From Gammaproteobacteria bacterium (lineage in GTDB: Bacteria; Pseudomonadota; Gammaproteobacteria; Competibacterales; Competibacteraceae), in assembly GCA_003562535.1 (NCBI GenBank), contig PWUP01000153.1, forward strand, positions 1-19,883: a stretch of DNA of 19,883 nt. Reading direction: 5' to 3'. Below, piece after piece: positions 1 through 6,052 of this stretch. The notes under the pieces were generated by a model. It ran no database searches. It had not been told where the DNA came from and saw only the letters and a program-made list of their open reading frames with translations. The position numbers were made by a program, and so were the translations under genes. Every line of letters begins with the position of its first letter. Position 1 is the first letter of the stretch.

Positions 1-291
1 CGTCACCCCGCCCCAGCGGATACCGGCCATTTTCCCGCCTATGCGGCGTATTTATGTGTAGTGTGGGATCACCTGTATCCCGATCAATCCCAACTGGCTA
101 TTGATGAATTATTCGCTGCCAACCGCTGTCTCGAAGTGCTCGGCTGGAACCAAGCCACCGCCTCACGCTGGCTGGACTGGATGGCTGATCAAGGGCTGCT
201 GCAACTCGACCGCCAAACCGGCAACACGCTAGCGCTACGACTACAAGAGACGGATGCGGTAATTGCAGGTCTATTTGCGGGGTTGGTTTAG
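1..291 (+). CDS. 3' end of an unrecognised protein (partial)
   Basis: The frame is open from the first base of the window to a TAG at 289-291, so this is the C-terminal 96 residues of a gene that begins outside. I do not recognise the family. An internal GTG at 61 could be read as a start, but the frame upstream of it is already open and protein-like, so a partial gene is the better reading. The segment around ATASRWLDWMADQGLLQLD followed by a short beta-like stretch (NTLALRL) could form a winged-helix-like fold; that is only an impression from the pattern. No terminator with a T-run follows, and a GC-rich repeat copy lies at 330-376. Function unassigned. Confidence 0.55.
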   Translation, partial: RHPAPADTGHFPAYAAYLCVVWDHLYPDQSQLAIDELFAANRCLEVLGWNQATASRWLDWMADQGLLQLDRQTGNTLALRLQETDAVIAGLFAGLV

Positions 292-329
292 TCGTGGGGC
301 AAGCTGGATAACTGCCGGACGGGGCATGT

Positions 330-376
330 TACCCCTCTCCCCCTAGCTCTCGCTCCCATACAGGAGGGAGAGGAGA
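330..376. repeat. Degenerate GC-rich palindromic repeat, copy 1
   Basis: A C-rich run (acccctctcccc from 331) is followed by a hairpin-capable stretch in which CTCCC at 353-357 can pair with GGGAG at 366-370, and then more G/A-rich sequence. It resembles the reverse complement of the cleaner palindrome at 16570-16604, so both look like members of one dispersed intergenic repeat family. There is no T-tract to support an intrinsic terminator. It sits between two convergently ending genes (stops at 291 and 422). Confidence 0.45.
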
Positions 377-421
377 CTAAACGATCATTATGAGTCTGGT
401 TATCAAATCAAACGACTATAC

Positions 422-1102
422 TTAGCGTTTCAAAAGTGCTAACAGAGCTTCCGCTGTTGCATCGGAAGAGGCGGGATTCTGTCCAGTGACTAACACACCA
501 TCAACAACCACATGGCTTTGCCAGTCTTGAGCACGCTCAAAACGGCCACCTTGTTCCTTCAGCATATCCTCGACTAAAAAAGGCACGACCTCTGTTAACT
601 GAACAGCCGCTTCTTCAGAGTTTGTAAAGCAGGTGACGGCCTTACCTTTGACCAGTGGATCACCTTTACTGTCCTTAGTCTGTTTGAAGACGGCTGGTGC
701 ATGGCACACGGCCCCAATGGGTTTGGATTGCGCAGCAAAGTGTTCAATGAGCTTGATTGAGTGTGGATCTTCTGCTAAATCCCACAAAGGCCCGTGGCCT
801 CCGGGATAGAAAATGGCATCAAAACGGTCAGCATCGACATCAGATAGCTTGACGGTATGGGCTAAGGCTTTTTGTGCATCAGTATCTTGGTTAAATCGCT
901 CCGTTGCAGGGGTTTGTGCATCAGGAACAGCGCTGTTTGGATCGATCGGAGGTTGTCCACCCATAGGAGAGACCAGCGTTATCTTGGCTCCAGCATCCAA
1001 AAAGACATAGTAGGGTGCAGCAAACTCTTCTAACCAAAAGCCTGTTTTATGATCAGTGTGACCGAGTTGGTCATGTGAAGTCAGTACCATCAGAATATTC
1101 AT
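422..1102 (-). CDS. DJ-1/PfpI (type 1 glutamine amidotransferase-like) family protein, Hsp31-like
   Basis: The 226-residue protein fits the DJ-1/PfpI superfamily, Hsp31-like branch. It has an early acidic pair (E25/E26) in GFWLEEFAAPYYVFLDAG, the Y-P-G-G-H-G-P strand-turn at about 99-105, and the nucleophile elbow GAVCHAPA with C133 and H134. Family members have been described as glyoxalase III (methylglyoxal to lactate), chaperone or deglycase enzymes; which applies here is not decidable from sequence. It has no signal peptide, so it should be cytosolic. The ATG at 1100-1102 is preceded by GGAGA at good spacing, and a TATAAT lies 32 bases upstream. The gene stands alone, separated from phoH by 318 bases. 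Its base composition looks lower in G+C than its neighbours (28 of 60 in 541-600, against 37 of 60 in 9181-9240), which could reflect a later acquisition. Confidence 0.87.
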   Translation of the reverse strand: MNILMVLTSHDQLGHTDHKTGFWLEEFAAPYYVFLDAGAKITLVSPMGGQPPIDPNSAVPDAQTPATERFNQDTDAQKALAHTVKLSDVDADRFDAIFYPGGHGPLWDLAEDPHSIKLIEHFAAQSKPIGAVCHAPAVFKQTKDSKGDPLVKGKAVTCFTNSEEAAVQLTEVVPFLVEDMLKEQGGRFERAQDWQSHVVVDGVLVTGQNPASSDATAEALLALLKR

Positions 1103-1134
1103 TGGTTCTCCAGAACTCTGTACACGACAAAAAA

Positions 1135-1140
1135 ATTATA
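1135..1140 (-). promoter_or_regulatory. Candidate -10 element for the DJ-1 family gene
   Basis: On the minus strand this reads TATAAT, a perfect sigma-70 -10 hexamer, 32 bases before the ATG at 1102. No convincing TTGACA-like -35 lies 16-18 bases further upstream (about 1157-1163), so the promoter is supported by the -10 alone. A GGAGA ribosome-binding site follows before the start codon. Confidence 0.45.
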
Positions 1141-1294
1141 ACTAATTGTGGAACTGAGCGACGGGCTGGTCTATTCTAAAAGTGCATCTGGGTTGGCACA
1201 AGAGCCGCTTGGAGAATCTTATTATCTGACGCTGTGATGCCCGGAGTGCGCACCCTCTGGCGGGGATTACAGGCGTTGTCCTGACTTCTGCCAA

Positions 1295-1408
1295 TTAGTA
1301 CGTAAAATGGGGTTCCAGAAGCTCGAACACTGATGGATCTGTTCCCTTGGCGACCGTGGTGCCGGCAGTGATCAAGGCTTGGCCGGCGACGAGTGATGTT
1401 AATGACAT
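1295..1408 (-). CDS. Possible 37-residue small ORF downstream of phoH
   Basis: An ATG at 1406-1408 opens a 37-codon frame ending in TAA at 1295-1297. The product begins MSLTSLVAGQALITAG and ends in FELLEPHFTY, with unremarkable, protein-like composition and no runs of rare residues. It starts 12 bases after the phoH stop codon and is in the same frame as phoH, so the two are separated by only that stop and four sense codons. The ribosome-binding site is weak (GACGAG just upstream), and the ATG lies inside a hairpin (1388-1417). It could be a genuine small gene at the end of the gcvR-bcp-phoH operon, a remnant of a longer gene, or chance. Function unknown. Confidence 0.25.
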   Translation of the reverse strand: MSLTSLVAGQALITAGTTVAKGTDPSVFELLEPHFTY

Positions 1409-1417
1409 CGGCTCGTC
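1388..1417. other. Imperfect hairpin just downstream of phoH
   Basis: GACGAG (1388-1393) pairs with CTCGTC (1412-1417), and inside it GATGT (1395-1399) pairs with ACATC (1405-1409) around the loop TAATG. On the transcribed minus strand it begins three bases after the phoH stop. There is no following T-run, so an ordinary intrinsic terminator is not supported. It may be a 3' stabilising hairpin or may control the small ORF whose ATG it contains. Confidence 0.4.
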
Positions 1418-1420
1418 TGC

Positions 1421-2812
1421 TTAAAGTTGCTCGGAAGCAAACTCTGCCAGTCGCGACCGCTCGCCGCGGCGCAGGGTAATGTGCCCGGCAAACGGCCAGT
1501 GCTTGAAACGATCAACAACGTAAGTGAGTCCAGAACTGGTTTCCGTAAGATAGGGGGTGTCAATTTGGGCGATATTACCCAAACACACCACCTTGGTTCC
1601 CGGTCCAGCACGAGTGATTAAGGTTTTCATCTGCTTGGCGGTTAGATTTTGCGCCTCATCAAGGATCAAGAATTTATTCAAAAATGTCCGCCCGCGCATA
1701 AAATTAAGTGCGTGAATTTTAATCCGGCTGGATAACAGCTCCTGAGTCGCTGCTCGCCCCCACGATCCGCCTTCGTGGCTGGTGCTCAATACCTCAAGAT
1801 TGTCCATTAGCGCCCCCATCCACGGGGTCATTTTTTCTTCTTCAGTGCCGGGCAAAAAACCAATATCCTCGCCAACCGGCACCGTCACTCGGGTCACAAT
1901 AATGTGTTGGTAGCGTTTGTCATCCAGGGTTTGGCTGAGCGCAGCGGCCAGGGTCAGTAGGGTTTTGCCCGTGCCTGCTGCACCGAGTAGGGAGACAAAA
2001 TCAACCTCGGGATTGAGCAGTAAATTCAGCGCGATGTTCTGTTCTAGATTACGAGCCGTGATTCCCCAGACGGTTTGATGAGGTAGGCTGTAGTCGGTGA
2101 GCCGTTCCAGCAGCACCTGATCGCCTTCACGCTGCTGCACTAGATAACCCAGTGGGTCGTCAGGCAGGACAATGCACTGCTTAGGGAACCAGTGCATGGC
2201 ATCGGGGCAGCGAAGGCGATAAAACGTCCGTCCTTGATCGCACCACGATTCTAGGTCTTGGCCGCTTTGGGTCCAAAAATCCTCCGGCGCTTGCCAGACA
2301 CCGGTGTACAGCAGACTGACATCATCGAGGGTTTGATCGTTGTAGTAATCTTCAGCGTGAATACCGAGGATAGCGGCTTTGATCCGTAAATTAATGTCCT
2401 TAGATACTAAAGTCACCGCCTGCTGCCGCTGTAGGGCTAACGCGACGCTGAGAATATCATTGTCCGGGGTGTGACCCGGCAAAATGGCTGGTAAGGGTTC
2501 GTTCAGCGGTGTGGTCTGGAAAAATAAGCGCCCACTGGGGGCGTCGTGCTCACGCGGGTTCAGCCGAGGTAGCCGCAAGCCCTGGTGAATGCCCTCTTGG
2601 CTGACATCAGTCATCAGCTCGTCGAGAAAACGGCTGACTTGGCGAACGTTACGTGCCAGTTCGGATTGACCTTTCTTGGCACGATCCAGCTCTTCAAGCA
2701 CCATCATGGGCAGTAGAATATCGTGCTCGTCAAAGCGAAACAGCGCGGTGGGGTCATGCATCAATACATTGGTGTCGAGCACGAATAACCGCTTGTCCGT
2801 CGGTGGCGTCAC
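1421..2812 (-). CDS. PIN domain-PhoH family ATPase
   Basis: The 463-residue protein joins an N-terminal PIN nuclease domain to a C-terminal PhoH ATPase, the PhoH2-type architecture. PIN acidic residues are visible at D13 (VLDTNVLMHD), around E40-D43, at D117-D119 (TPDNDI) and at D139. The PhoH part has Walker A GAAGTGKT at 277-284, the typical VPVGEDIGFLPGTEEEKM segment at about 311-328, and Walker B LILDEAQN at 382-389. PIN-PhoH proteins of other bacteria are ATP-dependent RNA helicase/ribonucleases, so a cytosolic RNA-processing role is inferred. The length is normal and no key residue is missing. Its ATG overlaps the bcp stop by 4 bases (ATGA at 2809-2812), indicating translational coupling. 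It is distinct from the PIN-less PhoH/YbeZ that accompanies ybeY. Confidence in the family is high; the precise substrate is unknown. Confidence 0.93.
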   Translation of the reverse strand: MTPPTDKRLFVLDTNVLMHDPTALFRFDEHDILLPMMVLEELDRAKKGQSELARNVRQVSRFLDELMTDVSQEGIHQGLRLPRLNPREHDAPSGRLFFQTTPLNEPLPAILPGHTPDNDILSVALALQRQQAVTLVSKDINLRIKAAILGIHAEDYYNDQTLDDVSLLYTGVWQAPEDFWTQSGQDLESWCDQGRTFYRLRCPDAMHWFPKQCIVLPDDPLGYLVQQREGDQVLLERLTDYSLPHQTVWGITARNLEQNIALNLLLNPEVDFVSLLGAAGTGKTLLTLAAALSQTLDDKRYQHIIVTRVTVPVGEDIGFLPGTEEEKMTPWMGALMDNLEVLSTSHEGGSWGRAATQELLSSRIKIHALNFMRGRTFLNKFLILDEAQNLTAKQMKTLITRAGPGTKVVCLGNIAQIDTPYLTETSSGLTYVVDRFKHWPFAGHITLRRGERSRLAEFASEQL

Positions 2813-3282
2813 CCTGTCAGTTCCCGCACTGCTGCCAATACCTCAACCACATGTCCGGGCACCTTCACTTGGCGCCATTCACGGCGAAGAATACCTTGGT
2901 GATCAATGAGAAAAGTGCTGCGTTCAATACCCATCACCTGCTTGCCATAGCGATTTTTAAGCTTAATGACGGCGAATAACTGACACAGCCGCTCATCGGT
3001 GTCCGCAAGCAAATCAAACGGTAACTCTTCTTGGCGGCGAAATGCTTCGTGGGAACGCAGATCGTCCCGCGAGACACCCAGAATAATCGTGTCCAGTGCT
3101 TGGAACTCAGCATAGTGATCACGAAAATCACGGCTCTCAGTGGTGCAGCCGGGTGTGTTGTCTTTAGGGTAAAAATACAGCACGACCGGATGGCCGCGCA
3201 GATCGCTCAGGCGAATCAGGCGCTCACCAGTAGCAGCGACCTCTACATCGGGTACTGGGTGGTTGAGTTCAATATGCTCCAT
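2809..3282 (-). CDS. bcp: Thioredoxin-dependent peroxiredoxin, BCP/PrxQ type
   Basis: This peroxiredoxin should reduce hydrogen peroxide and organic hydroperoxides in the cytosol at the expense of thioredoxin. The peroxidatic cysteine is C46 in the signature YPKDNTPGCTTE. The E. coli resolving cysteine five residues downstream is absent (an arginine stands there); C100 in DERLCQLF is a candidate alternative, as seen in some BCP proteins, otherwise the enzyme works by a 1-Cys mechanism. The usual GIERSTFLID strand follows near residue 118. I chose the ATG at 3280-3282 because it has a GGAGA ribosome-binding site nine bases upstream and gives 157 residues, the family length; an in-frame TTG at 3298-3300 would add six residues and would itself overlap that site. 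It follows gcvR by 24 bases and overlaps phoH by 4, so all three are probably one operon. Confidence 0.93.
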   Translation of the reverse strand: MEHIELNHPVPDVEVAATGERLIRLSDLRGHPVVLYFYPKDNTPGCTTESRDFRDHYAEFQALDTIILGVSRDDLRSHEAFRRQEELPFDLLADTDERLCQLFAVIKLKNRYGKQVMGIERSTFLIDHQGILRREWRQVKVPGHVVEVLAAVRELTG

Positions 3283-3306
3283 AACGGATAGTCTCCACAA
3301 TAGTTA

Positions 3307-3834
3307 TTAGCCTTGCACCGGCTCCAATAAACCATCCCAATCGTATTCGTCACACATATCAAAAAATTCATCCCTGAGCATACCCGCATGGATAGGTTCG
3401 GGTATCCCGATGACGAGATTGATGGCCAGCATCGGGGTGGCTGTATGAGTCACTCGGTAGCTGCGCGTGGCAAAATCAACGATGCGCACCGAGCGGCTGT
3501 TAAAGAAATCCAGTATACGCGGAACCACCATAGGCCGTTCCAAAGTATTGACTTCAACAGCATAGGGGCGTAAATCGCTGTACTCGCGAAAACCGTGGCT
3601 GCGTTGAATCAGGCAGCGCAATTTGTGTGAGCGTTCCAATTTTTGCAATTGCGTTTCCAAACGCGCCAGCGTATTCCAATTACCTTGGATTAACAACAAC
3701 ATGCTTACGACATCGCCGAGCAGCGTTAAGCGGCTGTCCAACAGCTCACACTTACACTCCTGCACGGTGTACGTCACAGCTTCAAGGGTCTCAGGACGAT
3801 CTTCACCCAACACGGCTACTGCTAGAAAATTCAC
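3307..3834 (-). CDS. gcvR: Glycine cleavage system transcriptional repressor-like protein, two ACT domains
   Basis: The 175-residue protein has two ACT-like halves (about 1-80 and 90-170). It opens with the typical FLAVAVLGEDRPETLEAVTYTV and repeats the pattern after VNTLERPMVVPRILDFF. In E. coli GcvR binds glycine and GcvA to restrain glycine-cleavage operon expression; it does not bind DNA itself. The assignment is supported by position: gcvR lies next to bcp and divergent from dapA in E. coli and relatives, exactly as here. The start is GTG at 3832-3834, preceded by a GGGGG-containing purine stretch about five bases upstream. A second possibility is a generic ACT-domain amino-acid sensor with another partner, since no gcvA or gcv genes are in this window. 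It should be the first gene of the gcvR-bcp-phoH transcript. Confidence 0.88.
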   Translation of the reverse strand: MNFLAVAVLGEDRPETLEAVTYTVQECKCELLDSRLTLLGDVVSMLLLIQGNWNTLARLETQLQKLERSHKLRCLIQRSHGFREYSDLRPYAVEVNTLERPMVVPRILDFFNSRSVRIVDFATRSYRVTHTATPMLAINLVIGIPEPIHAGMLRDEFFDMCDEYDWDGLLEPVQG

Positions 3835-3874
3835 ATTGTCCCCCGATTAATGTCCTATTGCATCCATAGTGGTG

Positions 3875-3883
3875 TTTATACCA
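3875..3883 (-). promoter_or_regulatory. Candidate extended -10 promoter for gcvR-bcp-phoH
   Basis: On the minus strand this reads TGG-TATAAA, an extended -10 (TGnTATAAT-like, one mismatch), 41 bases upstream of the gcvR GTG. A weak TTGATG lies 19 bases further upstream. The same intergenic region carries a candidate dapA promoter in the opposite direction. Confidence 0.4.
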
Positions 3884-3917
3884 AACGGCATCAAGAGTGC
3901 ATCAAAACCGCTCAGCA

Positions 3918-3933
3918 AAGCTTGTCAAGCTTG
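3918..3933. repeat. Tandem AAGCTTG repeat in the gcvR/dapA intergenic region
   Basis: AAGCTTG occurs at 3918-3924 and again at 3927-3933, a 9-base period; each copy contains the palindrome AAGCTT. It overlaps the candidate dapA -35 element (3922-3927), and on the other strand it contains a perfect TTGACA. The position between divergent promoters suggests an operator, but no regulator can be named. Confidence 0.35.
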
Positions 3934-3950
3934 CGGGCGGTACGTAACAT
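3922..3950 (+). promoter_or_regulatory. Candidate sigma-70 promoter for dapA-bamC-mutL
   Basis: TTGTCA at 3922-3927 (5 of 6 to TTGACA) is separated by exactly 17 bases from TAACAT at 3945-3950 (4 of 6 to TATAAT). Transcription would start near 3957 and give a leader of about 60 bases before the dapA ATG at 4016. Confidence 0.4.
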
Positions 3951-4015
3951 TCCCTACATTCAGTAGTCAAATTCCGACACGCATCAACAATACGCACATA
4001 TTCCGAGGCCAAAGC

Positions 4016-4888
4016 ATGTTTCAGGGTAGTATGGTAGCACTGGTCACACCGATGACCGCCACCGGTGAAATTGATTATGATAATCTAGCACGATTGGTTG
4101 AATATCACATCGATCAGGGAACCGACGCCTTAGTGGCGGTTGGGACGACGGGTGAGTCAGCCACATTAAGCTTTGCCGAGCACAATGACGTGATCCGGCG
4201 CGTCGTGCAGTTGGCTCAGGGACGGCTGCCCGTGATTGCCGGCACGGGAGCCAATGCCACATTAGAAGCGCTGCACTTAACCGAATCAGCGGCAGAAGCG
4301 GGTGCTGATGCCTGTCTATTGGTGGCACCGTACTATAATAAACCCACGCAAGAAGGCTTGTATCGACATTATTCCTTTATTGCTGATCGGGTCGATATTC
4401 CGCAAATTCTCTATAATGTGCCTGGGCGCACCGGTTGCGATTTATTGCCTGACACCGTCGATCGCCTAGCCGATCACCCACGGATTGTGGCGATCAAAGA
4501 AGCCAGCACTTTAGAGCGCATTTTACTGCTGATCGAACGCTGTGCGGAGCGCATGGCCGTTATCAGTGGTGATGATCCCTTTGCTGCCGAAGCGATTCTT
4601 GCGGGTGGTCGTGGCGTAATTTCTGTGACGGCCAATGTGGCGCCACGAGCTATGCATGAGTTATGCGCGGCCGCTCTGGCTGGAGATCGTGCCACAGTAG
4701 AACGCATTGATGCGCGGCTACGCCCAGTGCATAAAGCTCTATTCGTCGAGTCCAGCCCCATACCAGTGAAATGGGCGGTTGCGCAACTCGGTCTCATCGG
4801 TCCGGGGATTCGCTTACCACTGACCCCACTCGCTGAACCCTACCATGACACGGTGCGTGATGCCTTGCGTACTGCCCACTTGCTATGA
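4016..4888 (+). CDS. dapA: 4-hydroxy-tetrahydrodipicolinate synthase
   Basis: DapA condenses pyruvate with aspartate-4-semialdehyde in the diaminopimelate/lysine pathway, feeding peptidoglycan and protein synthesis. The 290-residue protein has every active-site residue at E. coli numbering: T44-T45 in AVGTTGES, Y133 in ILYNVPGRTG, R138, and the Schiff-base lysine K161 in VAIKEAS. I start it at the ATG of MFQGSMVALVTPM because this matches the family N-terminus and has GAGG seven bases upstream. The frame stays open for another 49 codons upstream, but that extension does not look like DapA and runs through the candidate promoter. Its stop overlaps the bamC start by 4 bases (ATGA), so the two are coupled. 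Confidence 0.97.
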   Translation: MFQGSMVALVTPMTATGEIDYDNLARLVEYHIDQGTDALVAVGTTGESATLSFAEHNDVIRRVVQLAQGRLPVIAGTGANATLEALHLTESAAEAGADACLLVAPYYNKPTQEGLYRHYSFIADRVDIPQILYNVPGRTGCDLLPDTVDRLADHPRIVAIKEASTLERILLLIERCAERMAVISGDDPFAAEAILAGGRGVISVTANVAPRAMHELCAAALAGDRATVERIDARLRPVHKALFVESSPIPVKWAVAQLGLIGPGIRLPLTPLAEPYHDTVRDALRTAHLL

Positions 4889-6048
4889 GTACAGTGATGA
4901 TAACGCTGACTCGTCTGCTGGTGGTCGGCGGCGCGGCTTTATGGGTGCTCAGCGCCTGTGGTACGGTCACCGATGCCGTGCCTGATCGGCGTCCCGATTA
5001 CCGCACCCATACGGCAGCCAGTCCCTTGGAATTTCCACCGGATTTAACCGCTTCGGCCTTGGATGATGCCTTACAGGTGCCGGATTTGGCACCGCGTGAT
5101 AGCGCCACCTTATCGGCCTACAGTCAAGAGCGGCAAACCGGCACCCGTCATGAGCCGGTGGCGCGCGCGCCTGAAGGGGTGCAGCTTGAGCGTGAGGGGG
5201 ATCGGCGCTGGTTGGTGAGCGAGCAGCCTGCCGAACAACTCTGGCCACGAGTCAGAGCCTTTTGGGTGGATAATGGGTTTCCACTGAGCCGAGATGAACC
5301 GAATATCGGTGTGTTAGAAACCGAGTGGCTAGAAAACCGCGCTGATATTCCTGACGGTCCAATACGTGCTGTCATGCGGCGCTTTTTAGATTTTGCCTAT
5401 GCGGCACCCACCCGTGACCGTTTTCGGGTACGGCTGGAACGAGTCGCGGAGGGAACCGAGATTTACTTGACCCATTATGGGGTCGAGGAACGAGTGGTAT
5501 CACCCAACGGTGGTCGTGCAGCGACGGCAACCACCACTACGGTGTGGCAATCCCGCCCTCGCGACCCCGAGTTGGAAGCCGAAATGTTGGTGCGTTTGAT
5601 GATGCATCTTGGCACCGGCGAGACTGAGGCGCGCACCGCTGTAGCAGAACGCTCACCGGTTGCTGATGACGAACCGCGTGCTCGGATCATTCGCAATGCG
5701 CTGGGTGAACAGGCGTTACTCGTGGAACACGGCTATGATGAGACCTGGCGTCGCGTGGGCTTGGCCTTAGACAGTGAGCAGTTTGTCGTTGAAGATCAAC
5801 AGCGTAACGCAGGCTTGTACTTGGTCGAGTTATTGGATCTTTCTGCTCAACGTGGCAGCGGGGTGTTCGCACGGCTGGCCTTTTGGCGTTCTGATGCGGA
5901 TCGTGAACGCACGGGCGAACAACTCAAAGTCCGTTTAGCCGCTCAAGGAGCACAAACACTGGTGGTGGTGCATAATTTGGAGGATGAGGTGGATGACTCT
6001 CCCTTGGGCTTGGCGCTGTTGGATACCTTGTTAGAGGCTTTGCAGTAA
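4885..6048 (+). CDS. bamC: Outer membrane protein assembly factor BamC (lipoprotein)
   Basis: BamC is a lipoprotein of the BAM complex that folds beta-barrel proteins into the outer membrane. The protein starts with a short basic and hydrophobic signal (residues 1-24) and a lipobox LSAC with the acylated cysteine at C25. The segment after it (PDYRTHTAASPLEFPPDLT) is the extended N-terminal region that in E. coli BamC binds BamD. Two globular helix-grip regions follow, at about 105-215 and 280-387. At 387 residues it is somewhat longer than E. coli BamC, which has 344. It overlaps dapA by 4 bases, as in the conserved dapA-bamC (nlpB) pair, and ends 4 bases before mutL. The usual downstream partner in enterics, purC, is absent. 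Confidence 0.9.
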   Translation: MSTVMITLTRLLVVGGAALWVLSACGTVTDAVPDRRPDYRTHTAASPLEFPPDLTASALDDALQVPDLAPRDSATLSAYSQERQTGTRHEPVARAPEGVQLEREGDRRWLVSEQPAEQLWPRVRAFWVDNGFPLSRDEPNIGVLETEWLENRADIPDGPIRAVMRRFLDFAYAAPTRDRFRVRLERVAEGTEIYLTHYGVEERVVSPNGGRAATATTTTVWQSRPRDPELEAEMLVRLMMHLGTGETEARTAVAERSPVADDEPRARIIRNALGEQALLVEHGYDETWRRVGLALDSEQFVVEDQQRNAGLYLVELLDLSAQRGSGVFARLAFWRSDADRERTGEQLKVRLAAQGAQTLVVVHNLEDEVDDSPLGLALLDTLLEALQ

Positions 6049-6052
6049 CACC

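Noticed and set aside
3869..4015. N-terminal extension of DapA by 49 codons
   Set aside because: It does not resemble DapA, runs through the candidate promoter region and lacks a ribosome-binding site; the ATG at 4016 has GAGG and matches the family start.
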